A stretch of 64,000 nt of DNA from Gammaproteobacteria bacterium (GCA_026994225.1 JALWRI010000005.1:124001-188000); one strand, 5' to 3'; numbered from the stretch's first letter, positions 37,005-46,850 are shown. Made by a program: numbers and translations. Notes: a model not told the origin generated them from the sequence alone.

Positions 37005-39368
37005 TTATTTTCCTAATTTTTGTTTAATCGCCAAAACACCCTGATTTCGCAACGCTTTAAGTAAATTAAGCTCCTTTTCAGTAAGATTAATTTCTCCGGC
37101 TGTTTTTTTATCTACATAAAATAAAGCAATCGCTACTTTTTTTATTTTAACTGGTAATAATAAAAAGGTATGGGATGATATCGCTTTTTTAAACCATGCC
37201 GGTATAGTGTGTCGCACACTTTGATGACGTACATCTTCAATCAAAATGTCCAAACCTCTATCCAATGCAATATGAAAAACATCTTTTTGATAACAAGCAG
37301 GAAACTGAAAATGCGTTAACATGCCATCGATGCCATCACCAAAACCAATTTGTGCTTCCATTTTACCGCTTTTTGCATTATTTACAAAAACCAGAACGTT
37401 ATCAAAATCCATAGCACGATACATTAATTCTAAAATCATACGAAAAACATCATTGACAATATAATCTGATAATAAAATCGAAGTAATATCTTGTAATCCA
37501 TCTGCTAATAATAAATGCCGTGCAACGTCTTCTTGTTTAGGTGTGTTCTTATCAGTATTATTTTCCAATATAATCACTGTATTATCTGCACTGCTATCAT
37601 CATCGATTGCGTGTATTGGCGTATTTTTAAAAATAGGACTATCTTGTACATCAATATTAGCCACTTGCGTAAATTTTACTAATTCTTGTTTTGATAGTTG
37701 CATTAAAGCGGTGATTTTTTTCTCTGACAAATTCAATGTATATTGGTATTTTTCTTCTAAGGCCTCTACTTTTTCTGCTACGATATGGTCATCTTGTTCT
37801 GCCATCAAACAAGCTACATCATTAGCAAAATGAGATAAAACTTGTAATTGTTCTACCTGTGTAATCGGTTTAACTTCATACTGCTCTTGTGTCAACATCT
37901 CCATGCTCGCTACAATGGTATCAGGAAATGCCCATTCTTTTGCCACACTTTGCCCTAATACTTGCGTTGAAACGCCCAAAATCATTAAACTGGCCTGCTC
38001 TTCCGTCAACGCATTTTGTACCATCAATTTATGTATTTCAGTTGCTTCATCATGAAAATACAAGGTGACCAAGAGGCTGCCCAAATTTCTAAACATGGCA
38101 CAAATAAAGGCTTCTTCTGTTACTTTCATATTGCTTTTTTGAGCCGTTTGTTCTGCAATAATACCCGTTAATAAAGCATGAACTGTCTGATTACGTAATA
38201 ATTGTGCCTGGGATTTATTACGTAAATGTTCAATGACTAATAAAGTCATAGCAATAGAACGAATAGCATCATGTCCCAAGATAATCACTGCACGGGAAAT
38301 AGTATTAATTTTTCCTGCATAACGGGAATAATATGCAGAATTAACAGTTTTAAGTATTTTGTTTGTCAATGCATAATCATTCAATATTACATTGGATAGT
38401 TCACTCGCTCCTCTATCATTATTATGTACTAAATGATTTATTTTAGTAATAGAAAGGGATAAAGCAGGGAAATCTTTTTTCTGACGAATACGCCGTAATA
38501 AAAAATCTAATGCTGCGTTACCCGTGCTTTCCTCTATTTGCAATATATCTTTATTAATATCTATATATTCTGCTAATGCTTGCTCGATTTCTTTTGCATC
38601 TTGATAACGTACCGTTCTATCCCGATCCAGCATTCTCATAATAATATGTTCTAGCTGCTCGTCAATAGCATCATTATATTGTGAAGGTAATACTACTTTT
38701 TGATATAAGACCTGATTTAAGACCTCTTGTAATTTTTTCCCATTAAAAACCCGTTTACCTGTCAATAATTCATAAAAAATCAACCCTAGTGAAAAAACAT
38801 CATTTGCCTTTCCCACGATATTTTCAGTAAGATATTCAGGCGCACAATAGCGTGGAGTACCTGCAAAATTATCACTTTTTACTTCCCCTTGCTGCAACAT
38901 ACGTGCAATCCCAAAATCCATCACTTTGGGTATATTATGCGTATTAATTAATATATTTGCTGGTTTTAAATCACAATGTACCACATCATGTTCATGGGCA
39001 TGGGCAATCCCTTGCACAATAGCTCGTATAATATTAACCGCTTTATTTACTTCTAATTGACCCGTATTTTTTATTACCTCTGATAGTAATTGACCTTCTA
39101 CATATTCAAACACTAAATAGGCTTTATTTTTATCTTCCCCTGCTTCATAGATAGAAACAATATTTTTATGTTCAAATTTGCTTACCGCTCTCGCTTCTTT
39201 TAATAACTCATCCAGTTGCGTTTGCACATCAATCTGCTGGTTCAAGTGTAAAGACTTGATAGCAACATATCGTTCTAACTGTGGATCATAACCTTGATAA
39301 ACAATTCCTTGAGCCCCTTCCCCCAATACTTTTTTAATCACAAAACGACCTATACGCTGTGCTGCCAT
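37005..39368 (-). CDS. Ser/Thr protein kinase - HDOD - GAF signalling protein
   Basis: 787 aa, cytoplasmic. Residues about 7-265 are a Hanks-type kinase: GEGAQGIVYQG, VAIKSL (ATP Lys), HCDLKPANIL, DFGIAR and APEYL. The catalytic loop is HCD instead of HRD, a non-RD form that often escapes activation-loop control. An HDOD domain (about 280-490) follows, with FPALSLSITKINHLV, NDYALTNKILKTVNSAYYS and ILGHDAIRSIAMTLLVIEHL. After a linker comes a GAF-like domain (about 625-785). The gene is downstream of the double-FHA gene, an obvious phosphothreonine-reading partner. The output is unknown. Confidence 0.9.
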   Translation of the reverse strand: MAAQRIGRFVIKKVLGEGAQGIVYQGYDPQLERYVAIKSLHLNQQIDVQTQLDELLKEARAVSKFEHKNIVSIYEAGEDKNKAYLVFEYVEGQLLSEVIKNTGQLEVNKAVNIIRAIVQGIAHAHEHDVVHCDLKPANILINTHNIPKVMDFGIARMLQQGEVKSDNFAGTPRYCAPEYLTENIVGKANDVFSLGLIFYELLTGKRVFNGKKLQEVLNQVLYQKVVLPSQYNDAIDEQLEHIIMRMLDRDRTVRYQDAKEIEQALAEYIDINKDILQIEESTGNAALDFLLRRIRQKKDFPALSLSITKINHLVHNNDRGASELSNVILNDYALTNKILKTVNSAYYSRYAGKINTISRAVIILGHDAIRSIAMTLLVIEHLRNKSQAQLLRNQTVHALLTGIIAEQTAQKSNMKVTEEAFICAMFRNLGSLLVTLYFHDEATEIHKLMVQNALTEEQASLMILGVSTQVLGQSVAKEWAFPDTIVASMEMLTQEQYEVKPITQVEQLQVLSHFANDVACLMAEQDDHIVAEKVEALEEKYQYTLNLSEKKITALMQLSKQELVKFTQVANIDVQDSPIFKNTPIHAIDDDSSADNTVIILENNTDKNTPKQEDVARHLLLADGLQDITSILLSDYIVNDVFRMILELMYRAMDFDNVLVFVNNAKSGKMEAQIGFGDGIDGMLTHFQFPACYQKDVFHIALDRGLDILIEDVRHQSVRHTIPAWFKKAISSHTFLLLPVKIKKVAIALFYVDKKTAGEINLTEKELNLLKALRNQGVLAIKQKLGK

Positions 39369-39410
39369 AATAGTATTTCACTCTGCCAGGTAGATAATGC
39401 TATTAATTCA

Positions 39411-40142
39411 CTAATTTAATGCAATATAAAATTGCATACTGATATTACGTACTATTATTTGATCACCATCTTCTAAACGCACTGGTTCACCTATATTTTT
39501 CCCATTAATTTTAACCTTACCTCTTTTATGTGGAGTAAGGGTATAACCATTTTGAGTATGGTGTATCACCGCTGACGTAGCGGGTGCAAACCACCCTTTT
39601 GCTAAAATATGACTGCCTTTTTGTTTACCTATAGTATATTTAACTCCTTCTAAGGTAAGTGTACGCTGCCCATTGCTATCCATCACCACTAATTTTGCAT
39701 TACCTTTACCTTGTTTTATTGCTGCATCCACTTGATGTTTATGTAATAACCCTTCAATTTGAGAAGTATCAACCATCACGGTAGCATCCGGATCATCAAT
39801 CACTCCATTAGCCTCTTTTGATGTTAACGGTGCTTCTTCTATTTTATTAATACCCATATTAATAAACTTTAAGGTATGCTTAAATATAGCGATCACATCA
39901 TTATGTTGTAACATCTGTTGAGTAATTTGATCGCCATTGACATACGTACCATTTGTGCTTTGCCTATCTTCAATAAGAAACTGCCCATTTCCTTCTTGCA
40001 CAATTCTAGCATGATGTCCTGATACTCCTTGATTTTCTATACAAATATCATTATCCGATGAACGTCCGATAGTGATTACCGATTTATTAATTGGAATTTC
40101 TTCTTTTACTGCACCTTGAAATATTACTTGAATATACGCCAT
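39411..40142 (-). CDS. Protein with two FHA domains
   Basis: 243 aa. The N-terminal FHA (about 5-95) is complete: ITIGRSSDNDICI, GVSGHHARIV and STNGTYVNGDQI supply the Arg, Ser, His and Asn residues that bind phosphothreonine. A linker contains DPDATVMVDTSQIEG, a Thr-rich site that could itself be phosphorylated. The C-terminal FHA (about 150-240) is degenerate: YTIGKQKGSHIL, SAVIHHTQNGYTL and KVKINGKNI lack the canonical Arg. It is the first gene of the reverse-strand block, followed 42 bases later by the kinase-HDOD-GAF gene, so a kinase-reader pair is likely. Confidence 0.88.
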   Translation of the reverse strand: MAYIQVIFQGAVKEEIPINKSVITIGRSSDNDICIENQGVSGHHARIVQEGNGQFLIEDRQSTNGTYVNGDQITQQMLQHNDVIAIFKHTLKFINMGINKIEEAPLTSKEANGVIDDPDATVMVDTSQIEGLLHKHQVDAAIKQGKGNAKLVVMDSNGQRTLTLEGVKYTIGKQKGSHILAKGWFAPATSAVIHHTQNGYTLTPHKRGKVKINGKNIGEPVRLEDGDQIIVRNISMQFYIALN

Positions 40143-40303
40143 TTTTTTTCCCTGTTATATTTAGTTATCTAACTTAACATGTCATGTTAATATATATTTA
40201 CTCTACTCACCAGACAACAATAATAAATAACACGCTGTTTTCGTTGTTTGAAACTGCTACAATAACCGCTTTTACTTTTATTAACTAACTATTTATTACC
40301 ATT

Positions 40304-40876
40304 ATGTATCAACTTCTTACTCTTACCACTCCAGAGTGGACAGATACCGTTATTCATCATATTGATGATTTTTTGATCGATCATGCCTCTTGCGAAAAAA
40401 AAGCCTCTGGCATGGCAATGAGCCTGGTATCCCATTATCCTGATAGAGCCCCCTTATTAACCGCTATGATTGATTTAGCTATTGAAGAACTCCAACATTT
40501 TCGCCAAGTGGTTAAAATATTACAACAACGGCAATTAATCCCTCAAGCTGATCAAAAAGATGAATATATCAATCAACTGCGTAAAACTTTCCGTAAAGGA
40601 AGCAATGAATACTTGTTAGACCGGTTATTGATAGCCAGCATTGTTGAAGCAAGAGGATATGAACGCTTTACATTGCTTGCTAAAACCATACAAGAACCGC
40701 AATTAAAACAGTTTTATCAACAAATTAGCACCTCAGAAAAACGCCATTATTTACTATTTTTAGAATTATGTGAACACTATTTTCCAACTGAGATCATTCA
40801 TTCTCGTCTGAATGAATTATTACAAATAGAAGCAAGTATTATCACTCGTTTACCTCTTCGTCCGGCGTTACACTAA
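40304..40876 (+). CDS. miaE: tRNA-(ms2io6A37) hydroxylase MiaE
   Basis: 190 aa, normal length. MiaE is a non-haem di-iron monooxygenase that hydroxylates the isopentenyl group of ms2i6A at tRNA position 37. The ferritin-like iron ligands are visible: IDHASCEKKASG (first Glu), AIEELQHF (E-x-x-H), IVEARGYERF and STSEKRHYLLF (E-x-x-H). The start is opposite the FHA gene across a 161-bp divergent gap. The next gene begins one base after the stop. Confidence 0.92.
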   Translation: MYQLLTLTTPEWTDTVIHHIDDFLIDHASCEKKASGMAMSLVSHYPDRAPLLTAMIDLAIEELQHFRQVVKILQQRQLIPQADQKDEYINQLRKTFRKGSNEYLLDRLLIASIVEARGYERFTLLAKTIQEPQLKQFYQQISTSEKRHYLLFLELCEHYFPTEIIHSRLNELLQIEASIITRLPLRPALH

Positions 40877-40877
40877 A

Positions 40878-42200
40878 ATGTCTGAGAATAAAGCCTTACA
40901 TAAATACCTGCAACGACATGCAGAAAAAGTAATACAGTTAGTAACTACCCTTCCTGGACACTATCAACATAGTATCGTGATCCCCGTTTTTGATGAACCT
41001 ATTAGTAATATTACTACCTTGTTAGGTAATTTATCCCATCAATCCTCAATTTTATGGATTATTATTTTTAATGCTCCAGATAATGCTAGCGATCAAGCCA
41101 TTGCAAGAACACAAATGACCTTCATCACTTTACAACAATCAGGTAGCTTATTATGGCAACAATCACCGCTTTCTTTGTATCAATGGCAACAACATACCTT
41201 ATTATTGCTCGATAATTGCCACTTTCCTTACCTCCCACATAAACAGGGTGTTGGATTAGCACGTAAAATGGGAGCAGATATAGCCGTAGCATTAATGCAG
41301 CAACAAAAAATTACCTCACCCTGGATTTATAATACGGATGCCGATGTACAATTACCTCCTGATTATCTACAAGTAAAAAAAGACGAGCAATATGTTGCCC
41401 ATATTTACCCTTATCAACATCACGCTATACCAAAATTGAATTATAGTCGTATATGCTATGATTTATCTTTATATTATTATCTAGCAGGTCTGCATTATGC
41501 GTCATCCCCCTATGCTTACCATAGTATAGGCAGTATTTTATGTGTACATTATCACGCCTATGTCAAAGTACATGGCTTTCCCAAAAAATCCGCTGGCGAA
41601 GATTTTTATTTACTCAATAAATTACGTAAAACAGGAAAAATCAATACGCTATCTGCACCCATTATTCATATTCAAGCTCGTTTATCACAACGTGTCCCTT
41701 TTGGTACAGGTCCTGCGTTACATAAGATAGAACAATTACACACTCAGCAACAAGACTATTTATACTATCATCCTGATGTGTTTACTTGCTTACAACAATG
41801 GTTATCCATTATTCCTCATCTTTGGACACATCCTCCTCAACAAGCTGCTGCATTAGCTAATTATTTTTCCTGTCATCCTACTTTAATTTGTGCCGCTTTA
41901 GATGCTTTAGGCATCTTTCCTATACTCCAAAAAGCCCAACAACAAAGTTCCAATGCCACACATTTTGAACGCTATCTACACTATTGGTTTGATGCCTTTA
42001 AAACCTTAAAATTTATTCATTATTTGCGTGATCACGGTTTACCCTCTCAACCCTGGAGACAAATATTATCTCAAGCTCCTTTCTTAGCATCAATACCCGA
42101 TTACAAAACAGATAAACCATCCCTACCTGATCTTTTACAGCATTTACAGTCACTTTCTCAATTCATAATACACAATAAAAAAAACATATATCTCTTTTAA
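40878..42200 (+). CDS. GT2-like glycosyltransferase, unknown substrate
   Basis: 440 aa. A GT-A nucleotide-sugar fold can be followed: HSIVIPVFDEPISNITTLL at about 30, YNTDADVQLPPDYL (DxD-like metal site) at about 155, and AGEDFYLLNKL (catalytic acid region) at about 245. The last 170 residues are alpha-helical and rich in Gln and His without known motifs. The gene begins one base after miaE, so they are cotranscribed, although the functions have no evident link. No membrane helix is seen. Acceptor and donor are unknown. Confidence 0.75.
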   Translation: MSENKALHKYLQRHAEKVIQLVTTLPGHYQHSIVIPVFDEPISNITTLLGNLSHQSSILWIIIFNAPDNASDQAIARTQMTFITLQQSGSLLWQQSPLSLYQWQQHTLLLLDNCHFPYLPHKQGVGLARKMGADIAVALMQQQKITSPWIYNTDADVQLPPDYLQVKKDEQYVAHIYPYQHHAIPKLNYSRICYDLSLYYYLAGLHYASSPYAYHSIGSILCVHYHAYVKVHGFPKKSAGEDFYLLNKLRKTGKINTLSAPIIHIQARLSQRVPFGTGPALHKIEQLHTQQQDYLYYHPDVFTCLQQWLSIIPHLWTHPPQQAAALANYFSCHPTLICAALDALGIFPILQKAQQQSSNATHFERYLHYWFDAFKTLKFIHYLRDHGLPSQPWRQILSQAPFLASIPDYKTDKPSLPDLLQHLQSLSQFIIHNKKNIYLF

Positions 42201-42323
42201 CTATTAAAAAACGTATTGAAAAACATTTCTCCTCTTGCTATTCTAATCCCGGTTTCAAGGTTTCCAAATATAATACATTGAAACTTATGCTAATAGAGCA
42301 TAATAAATTACCTTATTGTAGGG

Positions 42324-42341
42324 TTTTAACTTAGGTTAAAA
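42324..42341. promoter_or_regulatory. 7-bp palindromic operator candidate upstream of the SCP2 gene
   Basis: TTTTAAC (42324-42330) and GTTAAAA (42335-42341) form a perfect inverted repeat around TTAG. It lies 41 bases before the start codon, downstream of a possible TTGAAA/TAATAA promoter near 42280-42310. It may be a repressor site. Confidence 0.4.
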
Positions 42342-42381
42342 ATAATCAACCATTAATATAACAACAAAATTGGAGATAAAC

Positions 42382-42777
42382 ATGGAATTATTCGATAATG
42401 AATGGATGGAAAAATATAAAGATGTCTGGAATGCAAGTCCAGAAGTATCTGAAGCATTAGCAAAGATTGACTTTGATTCAGTAATTGGGTGTGGATTTCC
42501 TGATGACGATCAACCTAAAGGCGTGCTTGTTGTAGAAAAAGGGGTCGCAACATTTGGTGGTGCTTATGATGGTCGTGAAATGAATTGGGATTTACGTGCT
42601 ACTGAAGATAATTGGTTAAAATGGCAAGAAAAAGGTATCGGTATGACTGGCTTAGGGTTAGCAGTAAGTACTGGTAAATTAAAATTTGCAGTGGGTGATT
42701 ATTCTTCTATGATTAAAAACCCTAGTATGGCAGGTCCTTTTGTGAAAAGTTTTGGCTTAATGGGGCAAGTTAAATAA
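42382..42777 (+). CDS. SCP2 sterol-binding-fold protein
   Basis: 131 aa from the ATG at 42382, with GGAG six bases upstream; a TTG at 42370 is part of that leader. The sequence has the SCP2 pattern: a first helix region (MEKYKDVWNASPEVSEALAKIDF), then strands VIGCGFPDDDQPKGVLVVEKGVATFGG, and a C-terminal helical lid. It ends GPFVKSFGLMGQVK. SCP2-like proteins bind lipids or CoA esters in a hydrophobic tunnel; bacterial members are mostly uncharacterised. It is monocistronic with a good terminator and codes for an acidic soluble protein. Confidence 0.78.
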   Translation: MELFDNEWMEKYKDVWNASPEVSEALAKIDFDSVIGCGFPDDDQPKGVLVVEKGVATFGGAYDGREMNWDLRATEDNWLKWQEKGIGMTGLGLAVSTGKLKFAVGDYSSMIKNPSMAGPFVKSFGLMGQVK

Positions 42778-42793
42778 TAGCATAGTTTATTAT

Positions 42794-42840
42794 AATACCC
42801 TCATACAGTTTCTAGCACTGTTTTGGGGGTATTCTTATTT
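42794..42840 (+). terminator. Hairpin terminator after the SCP2 gene
   Basis: AATACCC (42794-42800) pairs with GGGTATT (42827-42833). Further pairing inside the stem includes ACAGT with ACTGT. CTTATTT follows. Confidence 0.75.
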
Positions 42841-43030
42841 ATCCTCCAACTTACTTTAATATCTGTAACGCTTAACTCCCCGTTTTTTACTCTTCTTCAC
42901 TATATCAATTTATCTAATATTTGTTGTTTGTGATATTTTTTATTAAACTACTAACAAATGCTGGCATTAACATAACCTTCTTCTCTTATAATCCATAGTT
43001 AAAATATTGCATGGTGGTTCAATTAAAAAT

Positions 43031-44989
43031 ATGAGTAATCCACAAAAGGACATTCCTAAAAAAATAGGTAAATACACGATTTATAGTGTTTTAGGACAAG
43101 GAGCAATGGGGTTAGTTTATAAGGCGTTTGATCCTCATATTGAACGTTATGTTGCACTCAAAACGATTGCCATGTCGAATGCTAACCAGGCAGAAAATCA
43201 GGTTAATATAGAACGTTTTCAACGTGAAGCCAAAGCAGCCGGAAGATTAAATCACCCTAATATTGTCAGTTTATATGAATATAATAATGAAAATCAGATT
43301 GCTTTTATTGCCATGGAATATGTTGAAGGCATTGAATTACAAACTTTATTTGCCAAACAACAGCGTTTTCGTCTAAAAGATACCGTTTATATTATTCGAC
43401 AAGTATTATCTGCTTTATCTTACTCTCATGCTCAAGGTGTTATTCATCGTGATATTAAACCTGCTAATATCTTTTTAGATAAAAGTAATACTGTTAAATT
43501 AGGTGATTTTGGTATTGCTAAAGTAGATAATTCCAACTTAACCCAAACAGGCGTAATTTTAGGCACACCGAGTTATATTTCTCCTGAACAGATATTAGGT
43601 AAAAAAATTGATGGTAGAGCCGATTTATTTGCTGTAGGCGTGATTTTATATCAATTTCTCTCTGGTGAAAAACCTTTTAAAGGTGAATTAACAACCATTA
43701 TTCATAATATTATTAATGTTAATCCTGCTCCTCCATCGCAAATACGTACTAAAATCCCCCCACAATTTGATCAAATTGTATTAAAAGCACTGGCTAAAAA
43801 TCCTCAAGAACGCTACAGTAGCGCTGAGGAATTTTCCCAGGCATTAGAACATGCCCTACAACAACAAACACAATCTGCAAATAATCAGCAACAACCTCCT
43901 CCTCAACCTACTACCCCTGTTCCCTCACAAGGAGTAGCAATAGAAACTAATCCCCCCCAGCCCTCTATTATTACAAATAAAAAAGACCCTTTACTTATTA
44001 CAGTATCTCCCTGGGGATCGAGTGATTTTACTTTATTAAGTGATGCCGTTCATGCTGCACAAGCACATAGTCAAATTTTAATACATCCTGGACTATACCA
44101 GGAAGAACGCAATATTATTCTTAATAAAGCACTTAAATTACGGGCTTTTGATGATACACAAAAAACCATTATAGAATGTTACCATCCTTCAGGTATACAA
44201 ATAGCCTCAGATCAAGTAGAAATTTATGGGTTGCATTTTTATGGTAAAAACACTCAATCCAGAAGTTGTCTTGATTTTGTCAGCGGACGCAGTATTATTG
44301 ATGCCTGTAGTATCAATAACTATGGTATAGCAGCAGTCAGTGTACAATCTGATGCCCGTATTTTAATGAATAATTGTATTGTACAAGGTATTGATTATGC
44401 CATCTATTTTTATCCTAAAAGTGGCGGTAAAATTGAAAATTGTAAATTATCTGCATTAAGGGATAAAGCTATTTTATTAAAACGCAAAGCTAACCCTCGC
44501 TTAATTAACAATGCCATAGAAAATAACAGTAATACTAAAAAAACAAAAGATAAGAAGCGTGCTGCAACGCCCCTACAATCTTCTACACGTTCTTATTCCC
44601 TTTCATTATTACTTACTGATATAAGACACATTATTGCCGAAGGGTTTAATGGAATGCTCAAAACTTGCTTTATCAGTATTTTGACTATTATCGTCTTATT
44701 CTTTTTTAATATTCAATTATCCAGCCTATTGTTTGGCACTATAGTAGGGACGTTAGCAGGTTTAATAAATAGTGGTATAAAAGGCATCATTGCAGGCAGT
44801 CTGCTTGGCTCTGCTATCAGCCATAGTGAAATTACCCTCACAGTCGCCTATCAATTGTACAACATAATAAAAAATTATTTATATGTAAATCAAATGATGG
44901 TGGAATTTTTAAGTCGATGTTGTGATGGCTTATTAATTGGTTTTGCATTATGGGGATTAAACAGTTTTATAAAAACTATTCGATACTAG
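43031..44989 (+). CDS. Ser/Thr protein kinase with beta-helix and C-terminal membrane domain
   Basis: About 652 aa from the ATG at 43031; a TTG at 43007 gives eight more residues without support. The kinase domain (about 10-265) is canonical: GQGAMGLVYKA, VALKTI, HRDIKPANIF, DFGIAK and GTPSYISPEQIL. After a Gln/Pro-rich linker comes a right-handed parallel beta-helix (about 335-505), starting at TLLSDAVHAAQAHSQILIHPGLYQE and repeating short turns such as GIQIASDQVEIYGLHFYGKN. Two to three hydrophobic helices end the protein (about 545-640). Because no signal peptide precedes the kinase, kinase and helix should both lie in the cytoplasm. Unusual architecture; targets unknown. Confidence 0.88.
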   Translation: MSNPQKDIPKKIGKYTIYSVLGQGAMGLVYKAFDPHIERYVALKTIAMSNANQAENQVNIERFQREAKAAGRLNHPNIVSLYEYNNENQIAFIAMEYVEGIELQTLFAKQQRFRLKDTVYIIRQVLSALSYSHAQGVIHRDIKPANIFLDKSNTVKLGDFGIAKVDNSNLTQTGVILGTPSYISPEQILGKKIDGRADLFAVGVILYQFLSGEKPFKGELTTIIHNIINVNPAPPSQIRTKIPPQFDQIVLKALAKNPQERYSSAEEFSQALEHALQQQTQSANNQQQPPPQPTTPVPSQGVAIETNPPQPSIITNKKDPLLITVSPWGSSDFTLLSDAVHAAQAHSQILIHPGLYQEERNIILNKALKLRAFDDTQKTIIECYHPSGIQIASDQVEIYGLHFYGKNTQSRSCLDFVSGRSIIDACSINNYGIAAVSVQSDARILMNNCIVQGIDYAIYFYPKSGGKIENCKLSALRDKAILLKRKANPRLINNAIENNSNTKKTKDKKRAATPLQSSTRSYSLSLLLTDIRHIIAEGFNGMLKTCFISILTIIVLFFFNIQLSSLLFGTIVGTLAGLINSGIKGIIAGSLLGSAISHSEITLTVAYQLYNIIKNYLYVNQMMVEFLSRCCDGLLIGFALWGLNSFIKTIRY

Positions 44990-44993
44990 AACA

Positions 44994-45950
44994 ATGATGA
45001 TAGATAAAGATGAACAAATTCGACAATTAAAAAAACGGCTCAAACACTTAAAAGAACAACAGCATCACAGCCAACAATTAACACAACAAAGTGATATATT
45101 CCTTACTGTACTACAACACATACCTGAAGCATTACTGCTGTTAAATAAACACTCTCAAATTATTTTTGCTAATAAAGGTTTTGAGCAGTTATTTGGATAT
45201 AACTTTGCCGAGTTAAAAAATCATACTCCCAATATATTACAATCTCATCGACATAATAAAATATTTTATAAACGTATGTGGCAACGTTTAGAATACGAAC
45301 ATGTATGGCAAGGACAAATTTGGAATAAGCACAAAAATGGGAGCATTCATCCTACCTGGCTACATATTACTTGTATTAAAAATAAAGCACAAAAGACAAC
45401 ACATTATCTTGGTGTCTATACGGATTTTAGTTCTCAAGACGAACAACAACGACGTTTGCATATACTCAACTATTATGATCCACTCACCGGTTTACCCAAT
45501 ATTCATTTATTACATGACAGGTTAGCACAAGCTCTGTCACAAGCTCAACGGCATGGCTATAAAGTCGCTATATTGTATCTTAATTTAGATAATTTTAGCA
45601 TGGTAAACGATGCCTTTGGACATAGTGCCGGTGATTTATTATTACAAAAAGTCGCTCTACGTTTACAAAAAACAGTACGTCTTAGTGATAGTATTTGTCG
45701 CCCACAAAATGATGAATTTATTATTTTATTACCTGCCGTACAAACGCTACAAAACAGCGAACGGGTAGCACGCAATATTATTGATAGTATGAATAAACCG
45801 CTCACTTTAGAAAATCAAGAATATTATATCAGCAGCAGTATTGGCATTAGTCACTATCCTATAGATAGTGAAAATGCTGATAATTTAATCCCCATAGCTA
45901 AAAAATCCATGCAAAAAGCAAAAGAATCGGGAGGTAACACCTTTATATGA
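44994..45950 (+). CDS. PAS domain protein with degenerate GGDEF domain
   Basis: 318 aa. A short coiled coil (1-35) leads to a PAS domain (about 38-150; LLLLNKHSQIIFANKGFEQLFGY) and then a GGDEF-type domain starting YYDPLTGLPNIHLLHDRL. The active-site motif is RPQNDEF instead of GGDEF, so both glycines that hold GTP are gone; diguanylate cyclase activity is unlikely. The domain may still bind c-di-GMP or GTP as a receptor. It starts four bases after the kinase/beta-helix gene, so the two are coproduced and may form one pathway. No EAL domain follows. Confidence 0.85.
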   Translation: MMIDKDEQIRQLKKRLKHLKEQQHHSQQLTQQSDIFLTVLQHIPEALLLLNKHSQIIFANKGFEQLFGYNFAELKNHTPNILQSHRHNKIFYKRMWQRLEYEHVWQGQIWNKHKNGSIHPTWLHITCIKNKAQKTTHYLGVYTDFSSQDEQQRRLHILNYYDPLTGLPNIHLLHDRLAQALSQAQRHGYKVAILYLNLDNFSMVNDAFGHSAGDLLLQKVALRLQKTVRLSDSICRPQNDEFIILLPAVQTLQNSERVARNIIDSMNKPLTLENQEYYISSSIGISHYPIDSENADNLIPIAKKSMQKAKESGGNTFI

Positions 45951-45974
45951 ATTTTCCATAGGTTTTGTAGCAAT

Positions 45975-46850
45975 TTACTTTTTATAATGTGCATACCGCC
46001 CCGGTAGTGTTGCTACTTGCGCTAATCGCCAACCTTGAGTAGAACTACTCGCTTCTAGTTTTTGCTCTGTTGCATCGTCTAAATCTCTAAAAAAATCCCA
46101 TTGTGTCAGGGCTTCAATAGTATCAACATTACTCACAAATTGACGTTAATCTTCATTGCCTTTACCATTTTGCGGAATATTAAAAGATAACATTTGTATC
46201 TTGAGTGTTTCTTTTGTTATCGCTAGATAAATTTTAAAAAATTTATCGGGAATTTCTACCCCTGACTCTAAACGAGTAATAGTGTTATCAAAAATAGGGC
46301 CGGTTAAAACCCATAATTCTTTAAACCAGTTTTTAAAATAGCTATATTCTACTTCTTCTAAACGTTGCCACAATACACGATTGAGTTTGGGTTTTTGAGG
46401 TGTGATATTTGTCATTAAAAAACTTTGCTTTTGTGCTTGTTTTCCATATAAACTCGATATAGCATGATTTGGTGCCATATGTCCCCTATCATAACCACTA
46501 CGTGTATAGTCATCTGCTTTAATCGCAACAATAGTACGTGGATCAATACTAAAATGTGATAAGCGTTTTAGTTTATACGTTTTTTTACTTGACGTAGGAG
46601 TTAACTTATAAATAACCCATAATGGATTCTGTCGCCATTCAGAATATCCGAGCATAAAGCCATCATTACGCAAGATATGTGTAGAGAGTAAAGATATATC
46701 CCAAGATATTGCTTTAGGCACACCTGCAATACTTAAACGCTCTTGTAATGCAGTTTCTATCATATACCAGGCAATGCCTGCAATAAGACATAAAGGTAAT
46801 AAAATAAAGAAAAATTTATAAATTGTCCGAAATATCATATTAAATGCCAT
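45975..46850 (-). pseudogene. DNA/RNA non-specific endonuclease gene with one in-frame stop
   Basis: A leader helix (to about 30) is followed by a betabetaalpha-Me nuclease with the catalytic motif DRGHMAPNHAI and a metal-ligand region MTNITPQKPKLNRVLW. The frame stops after 234 residues at TAA (46146-46148). Reading through that codon in the same frame gives 56 more residues to 45975, including NVDTIEALTQWDFF and a QKLEA segment, which match the normal C-terminus of this family (VDEIEALTGLDFF). So one base change has cut the gene. The catalytic core remains, and a truncated product could be made. Stop read-through or a sequencing error are other options. Confidence 0.85.

Noticed and set aside
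44994-45950. Active diguanylate cyclase
   Set aside because: The signature is QNDEF; both glycines needed for GTP binding are missing.
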